64,000 bases of DNA from Ignelater luminosus (Eukaryota; Arthropoda; Insecta; Coleoptera; Elateridae): positions 28,696 through 92,695 of the forward strand of contig VTPC01008686.1 of assembly GCA_011009095.1 (NCBI GenBank). Direction: 5' to 3'. A program made the translations under genes and the position numbers. Below are positions 44,596 to 54,915 of the stretch, piece after piece; within the stretch, counting starts at the first letter, position 1; every line of letters starts with the position of its first letter. The notes beneath the pieces were generated by a model. That model made no database searches. It saw only the letters and a program-made list of their open reading frames with translations, and was not told the DNA's origin.

Positions 44596-46035
44596 AAGTA
44601 AATCCGTCCACCACCAACATCAAGACCGAGGACTGGAGGATTAATTTCACCAGGAAGAAAGGTTGGACGAAGTAAGTGCCGACCACAATATTCCGAAGGA
44701 CCAGCTATTGGTGTTACTACTCGAATTGATATCCAGAACAGTACTACACTGGTATAGAAATAACCAGGCCCAGGACTTTCATGACTTCTACCTGCCGTCC
44801 GACTACAAGATCAACCTGGAAGCCGAAATCAGTCGGCGCACCTAACACGAAAACGATTCACCTATATAATACATTGTCGATATGCAAACTCTATTCCAAA
44901 GACATGGTGGATGACCGAGAAACAAGAATTGATCTGGCTTCACGGCAATTTGTTACCGGAGTACCGCCTGTACGTTTGTCGTGGTGGATACCGCAATATC
45001 TCGAACTTCCTCCGCACTGTACGCGAATACGAAGAGCTGCAACCGAAACATGAGGGGAAGCTTGTGGTCTCGGCTCCGAGAAACCATGAATCAGCTATGT
45101 CCACGACCAAGCCAAGCCAGCCCAAAACGAATGTTACGTTGGTACGAAACCAAGATAAGCCTAAACCCATAGACCAGACAGAGCACTGAATCATCGGTGC
45201 CAAGATCAGCAACTGTTTGTTAGAAATGCGGCCAGAGTCCATCGATCCTATTCTTTTCCCGTTGCGCTGTGGGAAAAGTCATTATGTCCCGTGATTGTAT
45301 CTAGCAGCAACCAAGAAGCTCGACCAGAGCACGTGAAGTCCGCTCCCCAACCGCTGCCTTCGACGTATCGGATACCCGACCATTCATTCTTGTTGACATT
45401 AATGGACGTTAATTTAGGGCTTTAGTAAACACCGGTCCTGTCACAACCTTCGTAGGAGATGAAGTTGTCTGTCTACTACACAATTACAGCCGACAAATCA
45501 AATTCATGAATGCCACCGTTATGAACCAGGAATCCGTCCGAGTGACCAAGGCATTCCACGTCCGGATCAAGGCTCTCGGTCGCGAGAGATCCCACGAAGT
45601 CGTTTTGGGAATGGACTTTCTATCCAACCTGAACCTGCACTTCGACCTGAAGACCGGGAACCGAGTTCCCTCTGCTTCAGAGCTTCTGGCCGCCACACCA
45701 TTAACCAAACCTAGCCGTCGAACAACGCGAGAGCGTGGGCAAGAAGTACACAGTATCAAGTCAACGAATTCACGAGTCTACATCACAATGGAAGTTAGGC
45801 CAGCGGCTTCCGCCTGCAGCCCACCGTCCAATCCAGCGGTCAATAAATTCGCCTAAGGATGTACGTCAATGGGAGTCCAGGAGGTGCAGCCGTTATACCC
45901 AGCCCGAAAGGTGTCGAAGATCGAAATCGCCACAGATCCCAAGCTTAGGGACAGCTTATGTTAGCGATGTAACCTGCTAGGACTGTAAGGACTTCTGCTC
46001 CCGCTGTGGCCGCTCAAAATCCTGCCCCTCCCCTG
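44596..46035 (+). mobile_element. LTR-retrotransposon fossil B (gag and protease parts)
   Basis: A second, longer broken copy related to the fossil at 39440. Parts seen are a gag-like stretch with a WYRNN word, a knuckle-like region, a protease-like stretch and a further pol-like part including VLGMDFLSNLNLHFDLKTG. No integrase, envelope or terminal repeats are seen. It has several breaks and looks old. Family most likely Ty3/Gypsy; the lineage was not resolved. Confidence 0.65.
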
Positions 46036-46631
46036 GTAAGCCGTGACTCCGCCATCGACTAACATTCCCAGTACCTTCAAGAGAAGGTGTTTGTCCTAAA
46101 TGCTAGTGTTTAGTTTTCTCTTTATTTTATTGTGGTAAATTTAAGTTTTACAGCCTCTAGGTTTTTTCCGAAAAACACACGAGGTGTGTAACAAAGTTAC
46201 TTCTTATTTGTTAGTTATTTCCCAATATAAATTGTATATTTAATTTACCGCATACTGTTAGTACCGATAAGGGTGCCACAACCTACTCCATAAGAATCAT
46301 CAAGCATGCTCGGCAGTAAATGAAATAGTTGTCCTATTTTTAAAGTAATAAATTGCAGCAATACCAATTTCATATGGGACACAACAGTAGCGCATGTTCC
46401 CGATGACTTAATTTTATTATTTTGTCTTGATTCTGGAAAACGTCACGGTACCTTTTTGTATTCTGTAGCTATATGATTCATGTTTTCCCCTCCTCGTCGC
46501 CAATACTTTCGAATCAAAAGGAGTAAACTCTATTATTAAAAATCTTGTTATTGTGAAGTTAATAAACGTTATGAGTTAATTTTTATAAGCCGTAACATGA
46601 GTTAGGAGAAAATGAAACTGACATTGTTTGG
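46036..46631. other. Stretch without recognised gene
   Basis: Nothing recognised between the LTR-element fossil and the mariner-derived element. Confidence 0.4.
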
Positions 46632-46952
46632 AATTGAAAATTGTTTTGAATAGCTCTTGTCACGATTCTAATGATGTAAACATGATAGGGTTATTTTGGT
46701 TTTGATTTTTTTGTGTTGAACGCTGCTGTGACCAACTGTAATAATTGCTGTTCATCTTCAAGATTTTGGTTGAGCACATTATTCTTGATATAACCCCAGA
46801 GGAAAGAAATCTAAGGGTGTTAGATCAGGTGATCGTGCAGGCCAGGGTACTGCAGAATGCATTAATTTATAGCATAGGAAATCAAAATAACCCTATCACG
46901 TTTACATCATTAGAATCGTGACAACAAGAGCTATCCAAAACAATTTTTAATT
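46632..46952 (-). mobile_element. Short mariner-derived element with about 70-bp inverted repeats
   Basis: Left arm 46632-46705 and right arm 46875-46952 are inverted copies of each other. The shared words include AATAGCTCTTG or GATAGCTCTTG, TCACGATTCTAATGATGTAA and GATAGGGTTATTTTG; the right arm has three extra bases. Between them, on the minus strand, is a transposase remnant: WPARSPDLTPLDFF with LGLYQE, then NVLNQNLEDEQQLLQLVTAA. This is the third-aspartate block and C-terminus of a mariner/Tc1-type transposase. So a 321-bp non-autonomous element has kept long inverted ends and a coding scrap. Confidence 0.75.
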
Positions 46953-46987
46953 GTTTTTCAGCCTATTTAAAAAAATGAGGTTGATGA

Positions 46988-47180
46988 TGAAGCTCGGTAG
47001 GCGCGGGAGATTCAAACGGCCCGATAGACCCGAAGGGCCAAGAAGTTCAAAAGGCCCGGCGGCCTGCAAGGTCCAAACCACTCGATAGATCTGAGAGACC
47101 TAAAGAGCCGAGAAGTCTAAAAGGCCCGACGGCCCGAACAGTCCGACAGCGCGAACGGTCCAACAGACCCGAACGGCTCT
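46988..47180 (+). repeat. Minisatellite-core element, copy 3 (short)
   Basis: It begins AAGCTCGGTAGGCGCGGG and runs through 9-bp units including CCGATAGACCCGAAGGGCC and GTTCAAAAGGCCCG (47026-47058), the same conserved block as in copy 1. It ends in a short AAAATTCT repeat. The right edge and hairpin seen in copies 1 and 2 are absent. Confidence 0.7.
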
Positions 47181-47619
47181 AAAATTCTAAAATTCTAAAA
47201 ATCGAAACAATAATAAATAAAAATATAAAAATAATAATTGTGTTCATTAATTTAGTATTTCAGAAACTAGGTTAGCACATTCTGGAGTCGGCTGCGTAGC
47301 GAATCAGTCGATCGGGAGTCAAGCAGCGCGGCAACGCCCAATAAGGGGAATATTACCGAAGATTCCGCCACCATCCCGGACTACTAGAGTAGGATTGCAG
47401 ACGCCCCTGTCCAACAAGCCAGGTTCCTACGAATCTGGGGGGCGCAGGGCCGGTTCCCTTATTCCATACACCTCCATTTTCTCAGCTCCACCAGATCAGT
47501 CTACCTTAAGGGGGGGGGGGCAGATCGTGACCAAATTCCAGTCCTTACAGGTTCTGAGCTTGGAACTCCTCAAACCTGTACTCCACTCCTTTGAGAAATT
47601 CCTTTACTAGCCATTGCCG
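47181..47619. other. Stretch without recognised gene, GC-rich in part
   Basis: Possibly a remnant of Jockey-like LINE coding sequence; the composition fits but no motif was found. A G run lies at about 47511-47520. Confidence 0.35.
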
Positions 47620-48106
47620 AGTGCTTAACCCCTCACTCTCCTATCCTATCCTAGCATCCTATCTCCCGCAGCGCGAACTGTGGGGGGTTGTGGTTCTGAA
47701 GAAAACCGTTTTACCTTATTACCACATACCCTAATCCCTTTTACCCTAAATACCAATCCGATCCTACATTCCGAAAACTGAAAAAGACACCAACTCCCTC
47801 CTCCACCCCCACCCCCCCAATTCTGACCTCCAATCCAATCATTCAACTGCCGCCGCCATCAACCCAACAACTCACCAATCCTGTACTCCTAAACTACCAT
47901 CGTCACTGAAGAACCGCAGAGTCGCCAACTCTCCATCAAGTAGAAATCTTTGAGGGCCACTCAAGTCGCTATACTACCTTGGCTCGACTGCACAGACTTC
48001 CTTCTTCAACGCTAGACAAAGTTGCGTTCATCCACCACCAATCCACTCAAACCAGGCTGAAGAGAAGCTGAACGGCTTCTAAAGTCAATGATAATAATAA
48101 TAATAA
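47620..48106 (+). mobile_element. Jockey-type LINE 3' tail with hairpin and (ATA)n end
   Basis: A third copy of the tail layout: GAACTGTGGGGGGTTGTGG, hairpin at 47692-47707, a long C/A-rich stretch, then GCTGAACGGCTTCTAAAG, which matches in pattern the last 40 bases of the copy ending near 32095. It closes with an (ATA)n run at about 48090-48105. Confidence 0.6.
47692..47707 (+). ncRNA. Hairpin motif in LINE tail, copy 3
   Basis: GGTTCT-GAAG-AAAACC is a diverged version with one G to A change and a shifted loop. The flanking GTTGTGG and CCGTTTT are conserved. Confidence 0.45.
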
Positions 48107-49948
48107 ACTAGGTAGGTACGTAACTGTAAATTGAACAAAAGCTAGAAAGGTAAAAATTTCACTTTTTCTTCCAGTAATGTATTAAACTCGGAAGTCACCT
48201 AGAATATTTTGAGGTGTAGATGATATTACAGTTTTAGAATTCTGATGTCGGCAAGGACAGAAGGGGAATACCAAATTTAAAATCAGGTAATTTTATGTTA
48301 CCTCTATTTCATAAACATCCTGTATAAAAATAAATTTCGAGGTTTGCCAAACTGAACCCAACAGAATAAATTTTTCTTGGAGCTCATGGAACACATTCTG
48401 TTTGTTGTCGAGTTTGTGCTCAGTAGGAAAACAAAGAAAATACTTAATCAGTCTGTTTCTTAGAGAAAATTTTGAGTGATGCTGGGAGGCACTTCCTTTG
48501 CGACATCTGGTGGAAAGGTGTCTTGTCGTGGAATTGGAGGTGCCAATAAAAGATTAACAATAAAACCTAGTTTTCAACCCAATCGCAATGCCCAAAAAGC
48601 TGTCTGACTCTGCTCGGAAAAACATTGCTAATATTAATCTTGAGTATTATTTCTGATAACCAGCATAAAGCTAAAAGTCAGTTTTTGCCTTTCAGGAAGA
48701 AAACGTAACTCTGATGTGTGGTACATTACAGTTATATTCTCTGGTCCTATTATCAAAAACCTTAAGGGACAATTTAGAGAAGATGAATTAAACATTTAAT
48801 TGAGATTACAATTTAATTCTAATTAAATGTCAATTCTAATAATCTGACGAGCCAGAACGTGACTGTATCCTAGCAACCATAAAGAATTAAATCTAATTCT
48901 CGATTAACTTTTAATTCAGCTGTTATAAACCAGCCCTAAATATTTAAATTTTTATTTCAATCCAGATAAAAAAACTCCTCTACATATGCTGTTAAAGGTC
49001 TAATTACTACTTCTGAATGAATCCCTATGGAATTACCGTTACACTATTATTATTTGAAGGTATAAAAGGCCTGAAACTGCAGTGCATGGGTGCGATTCTA
49101 CATACTTGCAATCTAAAACTTCAACATCAATACTCAATGCTTAAAGCTTTCTATTTTATAATCTATTTCTATTAATTTTCAAAAGTATTTTTAGTCATTT
49201 CACTTACCTTGAGCAACTATTTGTATTCATTTTAATCCCTTGGCAAACCTTTCAACATGATTTCATTTCTAATTTTTATTTTATCTTACAAGCATTTCGT
49301 GTTTTTCTAGATTATGATCTGACCCTCGAAGTTCACATACTACTTGTTGCATCAACTTGCAAGTATACTACAATATTCTGATATTCCATCTATATTGAAA
49401 AATGCAACCACTAAAGAAGACACGAAAATACAAAATATGTACTTAATACAGAGTACTTACCTATAAGCACTTATTATATTCTAAAAAATCATTTTCAACG
49501 TTTCACATTTTTATGTAAATATATAAAAATAAAATAGAACCAGCAATTTTAATATCCAACGATTTCAGGCCGTAACATATAAAGAAATACTGTAAAGTAA
49601 TTATTTAAGTCATTACTCTTTCTACATATATGGTAATTACCCAAATGCTATTTTAAATATTCTAAAAGTGAAAATTATTTCCAAACAGAAAATTTATTTT
49701 ATAACTAGCTTTTCACAAAAATACTTCTGTTATCTTATCTTACATTTTTAATAGAACATCAGCAATAGACAATTTAAAGATATCCGATAAATTATTTAAA
49801 GCACTTCGAAGCAAATCTCTTCAGTTATAAGAATCAAAATAAATTGTATTAAATCATACTTGAAACATGCCTAAATATATTTTAAAGAAAACACTTTTCA
49901 AAATAGTATCGAGCATAGTAAATTCTAACGAACAAATAAATTTAACCC
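48107..49948. other. AT-rich stretch, presumably intron or intergenic
   Basis: No frames of note on either strand. If the exon at 49951-50145 is real, this is intron sequence on the minus strand. Confidence 0.4.
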
Positions 49949-49950
49949 AC

Positions 49951-50145
49951 CTGTGCCTTATCAAACGAACTAAGATAATTGTCTGCGATTTGTTTCTCAT
50001 ACAAGGTTCTGGCTAATGAACCCCTAGGCCGATAAGATTTTAACAACCAAGGCTGCTGCGAAGGACCTTCTTCAGTATAAACATTGCAAGTCGAGGATGG
50101 ATGTTCACTATGCGATTTACTCAAACACTCACTTTCAAAGCTCAT
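49951..50145 (-). CDS. Candidate first coding exon of a host gene
   Basis: The minus strand opens at an ATG (50145) in TAGTTAATATGAG and reads 65 codons ending ...LSSFDKAQ, then CACAG and the donor GTGGGT. The frame hits a stop three codons into the putative intron, and the exon length of 195 bases keeps phase 0. The peptide is hydrophilic and of even composition (EEGPSQQPWLLKSYRPRGS, then LARTLYEKQIADNYLSSF), unlike the low-complexity noise frames nearby. Upstream, about 50405-50440, minus-strand GAAACGTCAAACTCGAG resembles sequence often near insect promoters. No later exon was found by eye, and I do not recognise the protein family. Confidence 0.5.
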
Positions 50146-52035
50146 ATTAACTAATTTATCAAACAGAATTGCATTCCAATTAAATCCGTTAAAATTGTGT
50201 ACGATTTGAATGAAAATTTAGAGTATTTACATTTAAAATTAACCAGATTTTAAATGAGAAGTGAGGTTAAGTTACACAATTCAACTGTAAGTAACACTAA
50301 AATATTGATTTTCAAATCTAAATCTTTATTTTAAATATTATTACACTTATAAACATAGATTTAAGGTATTTTCATAAAGGTTTTATTTAAGAAATTTACC
50401 GGTAAAGCTCGAGTTTGACGTTTCACACCAACAACCACAACATTTGCATCTTGGAGGGGGAATTGTTAGATTAAGCGCCAATTTTAAGTTTGAATTTGTA
50501 TCCCGACAGATTTAAAATGTTCTGTAATTTTCATTTATGATTCATTTTATTCTTATAAAATAATATTGCTGTGTAATAATTTAATATTAAGGGATGAATG
50601 TAACGTATGAATGTAATGCAGCTAGCCCTAAAGCCCTGGGGCAGTTAATTTAAAATATGATTCTTTATGGCTCTTAGGGGAACTTAATTTAACTTTAATG
50701 TTCCCATCCCTACGAATTAAAAATAACGAGTCTAAAGAAGTAAAAAATTATTAAGAACATTATTGCTATTTCTGAACTATACTATCAATAATACAAGGAG
50801 AAATTTGAATAAAAATACAATCAAGAGAGGAAAAATACAGGCAGCACGCAGTTTCGAATAATAATCCCCAAAGTTAATCCGAGAGATTTAAATACAAACA
50901 AAAATCCAATTAAAATCGTTGAAATTAAATTCAAGAAACGTTTTAACACGCGAATCTTAAATCGCATAAAAATTATCCGTGCGCGTGATACTTTATTAGG
51001 TAAATTAAATTAGAACCGAAAAACGAACTTAAGAATTCTCTAGCTTAAGGGTTGGAATCCTCTAAGAGCTCTTCCCAGTTTTTAAATTGCATCATGTAAT
51101 TTCTACTCAAGTATAAATGAGGTTTTTTAATTGGAAATCCGAGCACAGGGGCGCAGAGTAGCGCCGGCGATTTATTTTAATGAGTATTTCCGTTTCGAAT
51201 GCCACGTCAAAGTTTTATACAATGTATTTATTCGTTTCTTTAAAGCTTCACTACAAGAGTTTCCAGCGTTAGGTAATCTCGACATTACACTGAATGAAAT
51301 TACAAGCCATTAGTGTTTGCGTTATGAAACTGAAGTTGGGAAAATGTTAAAGAATGTAAAGAGTGTAAGAATAACATCTGAGAAAATTTCTTCTTTAAAG
51401 CTAATCGTCGTCTAGTAAAAAGCTTTAGGCAAAAAAATTGTTAAAGAAAATGCTTTAATGATTCTAAATAGTTAATTAGGACATTTCAAAAGAGCGATTT
51501 GTCTATATGCCCTTACATCAATATCATTATCTAGATCTATCTTGGTTTTCTTAGAATGCAAATCAAATTTGAATATAGAAAAGTTAAATGTTTAAAAAAA
51601 AATGCAACAGAAGTTCAACAGCTTCTATGACATTTTGAAATTAAGGCCGAAATGATTCTTTGGGAGGCAATTAGTATCACTAACAAGGGTAAATCTACTT
51701 CGCGATTAATTGATCAGTTCCATCAAGTGTTTGTATTTAGATCTGAGAACGGACTCGTCCAGATGAAAGGACATTGTAGTAATGCAAGCAGTGAGAAGAA
51801 CTAGAAATTGGCCCAGCAAGAATGGAAACCCAACTCGGACTGCTCTAATATTCTTAAACGGTCTTCAAACATACAAAGCTGTTTATTTGGCTAAACCAAC
51901 AAACTATTTCACACAGTTAGTATTATCATTATTCATTCCTGCAAAAAATCTTTAGATTTCTAAATCATTTCTAGATCATTTTTAAAGTTAGATGGCTGGA
52001 AAGATAATATAATAATGGAGGTTTGGTGCTCAAAG
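50146..52035. other. Stretch without recognised gene
   Basis: A 60-residue frame at 51131-51313 (+) has no motif. Nothing else was seen. Confidence 0.4.
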
Positions 52036-52037
52036 TA

Positions 52038-52798
52038 CGAGGGAGTACTCAAAAGTAACTGTAATAGCGCTGCGGTGGGCGGGGTTTCCGTAGTACGCAT
52101 TCCTCCAGCTAGACAAACGTCGAGCAACTCGTTCCGAGTTTAGCGCACTCAGTGGCATCGCCTAGGATGGTTGTATGTGGTCACAGTCAATTTTGTTGTT
52201 AAAAGCAGTTTTGCTTGCTCCTCGTTTTTTTGTCATGGCGAACTTAAGTGAACAGCAAACAGCTATGGAATTTTGTTTCATGCTCGGGAAAAACACAACA
52301 GAAACTGTTGTGATGTCGAAAACGGCTTCGCTCAAAAAAAGTCCGTTCAGTGAAGTCGAACATCAAGACGAAACTCATTAATTGTTTTCAATATGAGAGT
52401 GATAGTGCATTCTGAATTCGTTTCCCCAGGTTAGACTGTTCTCTATTTGGAGCTTCTGAGAAGATTGCGTAAAATGTGTGCAACAAGAAAGATTCGATTC
52501 GTGGCAGACGGGGAACTGGATTCTCCACCATGACAATGCACCTGCCCACTCAGCCATCTCGGTGCGCCAGCAAAAAACGGCATGACTCCCTTGCCTCACC
52601 TGACCTCGCTCCGTGCGATTGATTTTTTTTTTGTTTTCGCGAATGAAGAAGGACCATGCAAGGACAGCGCTTTGACAATGTGGAAGGGGTGAAGACAAAA
52701 ACGAACAAGAAACTGTCGGCTTGAAAAGTGTTTCCAAGAGTGGAATCGCAGATTGGACAAATGCATTAGGTGTAATGAAGAGTACTACTACCCCCTCA
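52038..52798 (+). mobile_element. Mariner transposon with a large internal deletion
   Basis: A mariner start MANLSEQQTAMEFCFMLGKN lies at 52235-52295. After a break the C-terminal half follows in other frames: HSEFVS and LLRRLRKMC at 52408-52480, then TGNWILHHDNAPAHSAI (52505-52560), LAPCDFFLF-like text near 52605-52640 and KQWNRRLDKCI near 52740-52770. Ends are CGAGGGAGTACTC on the left and, complemented, TGAGGGGGTAGTAGTACTC on the right. TA flanks both sides (52036-52037, 52799-52800). Length is 761 bp against about 1.3 kb normally, so roughly 40 percent is missing, including the first catalytic aspartate. Confidence 0.8.
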
Positions 52799-52800
52799 TA

Positions 52801-54834
52801 TGTGTATGTACGGTAGGCACAAACATCCAAATCGTTCATTGAGTTAAAACATCAAGCAGAACGTGTTCTGAACTATGTAACACATCCAGAAAGCAAGATC
52901 TTGCGTTGTGGTTCTATCAAAATGACCATAAGGCGTTCTGGACGGTTAGTTTTAACGCCAAGACATGAAATGCATGTCGTGGCTATTTAAAAACGCCCAG
53001 TTTATTATTTGCCACATCGGCTTATGGGCTTTCATCCTATGGGCTGTACCGGTCAAATTATCAAAGGAATACTAGAAATCTTTAGTTATAGAAACTTAAG
53101 TTGTACTCACTGGTGCTGCATCATATCACGCCAATTCAGTCATTAGCTATACTGTGGCATCAAAAATATTCGATGAAGACAATTTTAGATTCTTTTCCTG
53201 GAATTACAAAAGCTTTGGAATTAATTAAAACGTGGTTAGCAACAAAGGTAACTAACCGCTTGGAACAGAAATTGGCATGATCCTGCTCTTACAAAAGGAA
53301 AATAAAAATATTGCCTCACATTTTTTAGCTAAAGCCCTCCTATCAGTCTTTCATAGCAACTTTAAAAATTGGATTGGCTATGTCAAAGTTTGAAGCATCC
53401 TTGCAAGATGAAAAACATTTAAAGTTCTAAATAAGGCAAGAAACGTTTAGTTTACTAATTTATTATATTCTGACTCTCTGTAACTAAGGGACGGACGTCT
53501 TATTCGATTTCAGTGACTTATCGCATATTTCTTTAACTTTTATTCAGTATGTTTCTGACTGAAGAAAAAATCAAAACATTAACACTTTAAGCACGGGAGT
53601 AAAACGCCAAAATTGGAGCCTCTGGGCCCAAAGCTGTGCATGTTTTCCTTCAAAATTTTGTTTTTTCCTGTTTTTCTATTAATTTTTTTCGTGATTTGTA
53701 CCTCGTTGTCTACAGATTAAAGAACTTATTGCAAAATAGTCGGCATGCATGTGTTTAGGAGTCATTACTCCCGTTTTTTGGGCTCATTCAATACAGCTTG
53801 GAAAGCTTTATCTACTGGACAAGTGTCATTACTTTCTGTTTACCCGTCTCGGAACGGCGAGGGTTCAAACTTCTGACATCCCAGTCAGGCTTTCGAGCGT
53901 TTGGTGCCATTTTTGGTACATTCCTTTGTTTGTAAAGAGTAACAATGGTTAGAGCAATGGATAGAGCTTTCAAAACTGTATCGAATAAGCCCAAAACAAT
54001 GGAGGGGTCATGACTTCTAAAAAATATGCCAATTCTTTTGCAACAGGTTCTTTTGTGTGTATGGAAAAACTCGACAACGTGACTTAAAATTACCGGCCCA
54101 AAACTATAGATGGGTCCGTAGGACGACAATTCAACATTTCTCATTAGCGTGCTTCATTGAGAAATTAAAACCGTCTAAATGCTCAGTGTGGAAGTGATCT
54201 TATGCTAGACCTCGCCACACCCCCCTCCCCCCCAAGTCCTCAGGAACCGTGGTACATTTTCAATATCACGCCATGCTTAACGTGTTAACATTGTTGGAAG
54301 TTAGCTTTTCCCCACAACAGTAGAGACTGTACATACAACCAAATTACGGTGAGAAATTGAGACATTAATGGCATTAAAGAGGTTGAGTCCAAACACACTT
54401 GTCTGCTTGTTTTCAAGAGCGTCCTCTAGCTCAGAAAAGCAAGATTGTCCAAGTATACGGCTGGTGAAAATTCAAAATTTTAGTCTCACTTTTCTAGACT
54501 GAATCGATACTGAAGGGACTAGAGCCGGGCATCTATCGTATCATCTCCTCTTAGAGATCCGCCTGTTTCTGACAAAGTCTGCATTTGGCAGGGTTTAAGG
54601 GCACAGAAACACGGTAATTGTTCAACTTGTTGCTGCTGCCCGAATATTGCAATTTGATATTTTTACAAACTTTTAAATTTGTTTTTATATTTGTATTTAT
54701 CGACATTATCAGTTGCATCTCAATAAAGTTAGTAGGATCTTCCATTCTCTACGCATATGATTAAAAGGTCTCTAGCAACTTAAAGATCGTTTTGAACTGG
54801 AGAGGTGTCTAAAGAACTGGATATTTAAAACTAA
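52801..54834. other. Long stretch without recognised gene
   Basis: Frames such as 53812-54144 (-) and 54551-54745 (-) have no recognised motif. Confidence 0.4.
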
Positions 54835-54915
54835 ATTTGGGCTCTTCGAGACGGTCAAGCTTTTTGAACCTATCAGGCTTTCTGAGCTGATCAGACTTTC
54901 TAGATAAATTAAATT
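54835..54915 (-). repeat. Minisatellite-core remnant, copy 4
   Basis: About eight consecutive units with 9-bp spacing (GGCTCTTCG, AGACGGTCA, AGCTTTTTG, AACCTATCA, GGCTTTCTG, AGCTGATCA, GACTTTCTA). The pattern matches the inverted form of the family seen at 26430-27295. No ends are recognisable. Confidence 0.45.

Noticed and set aside
48300-48330. AACATCCTGTATAAAA word like a MITE end
   Set aside because: Only one end is visible; no inverted partner within several hundred bases.
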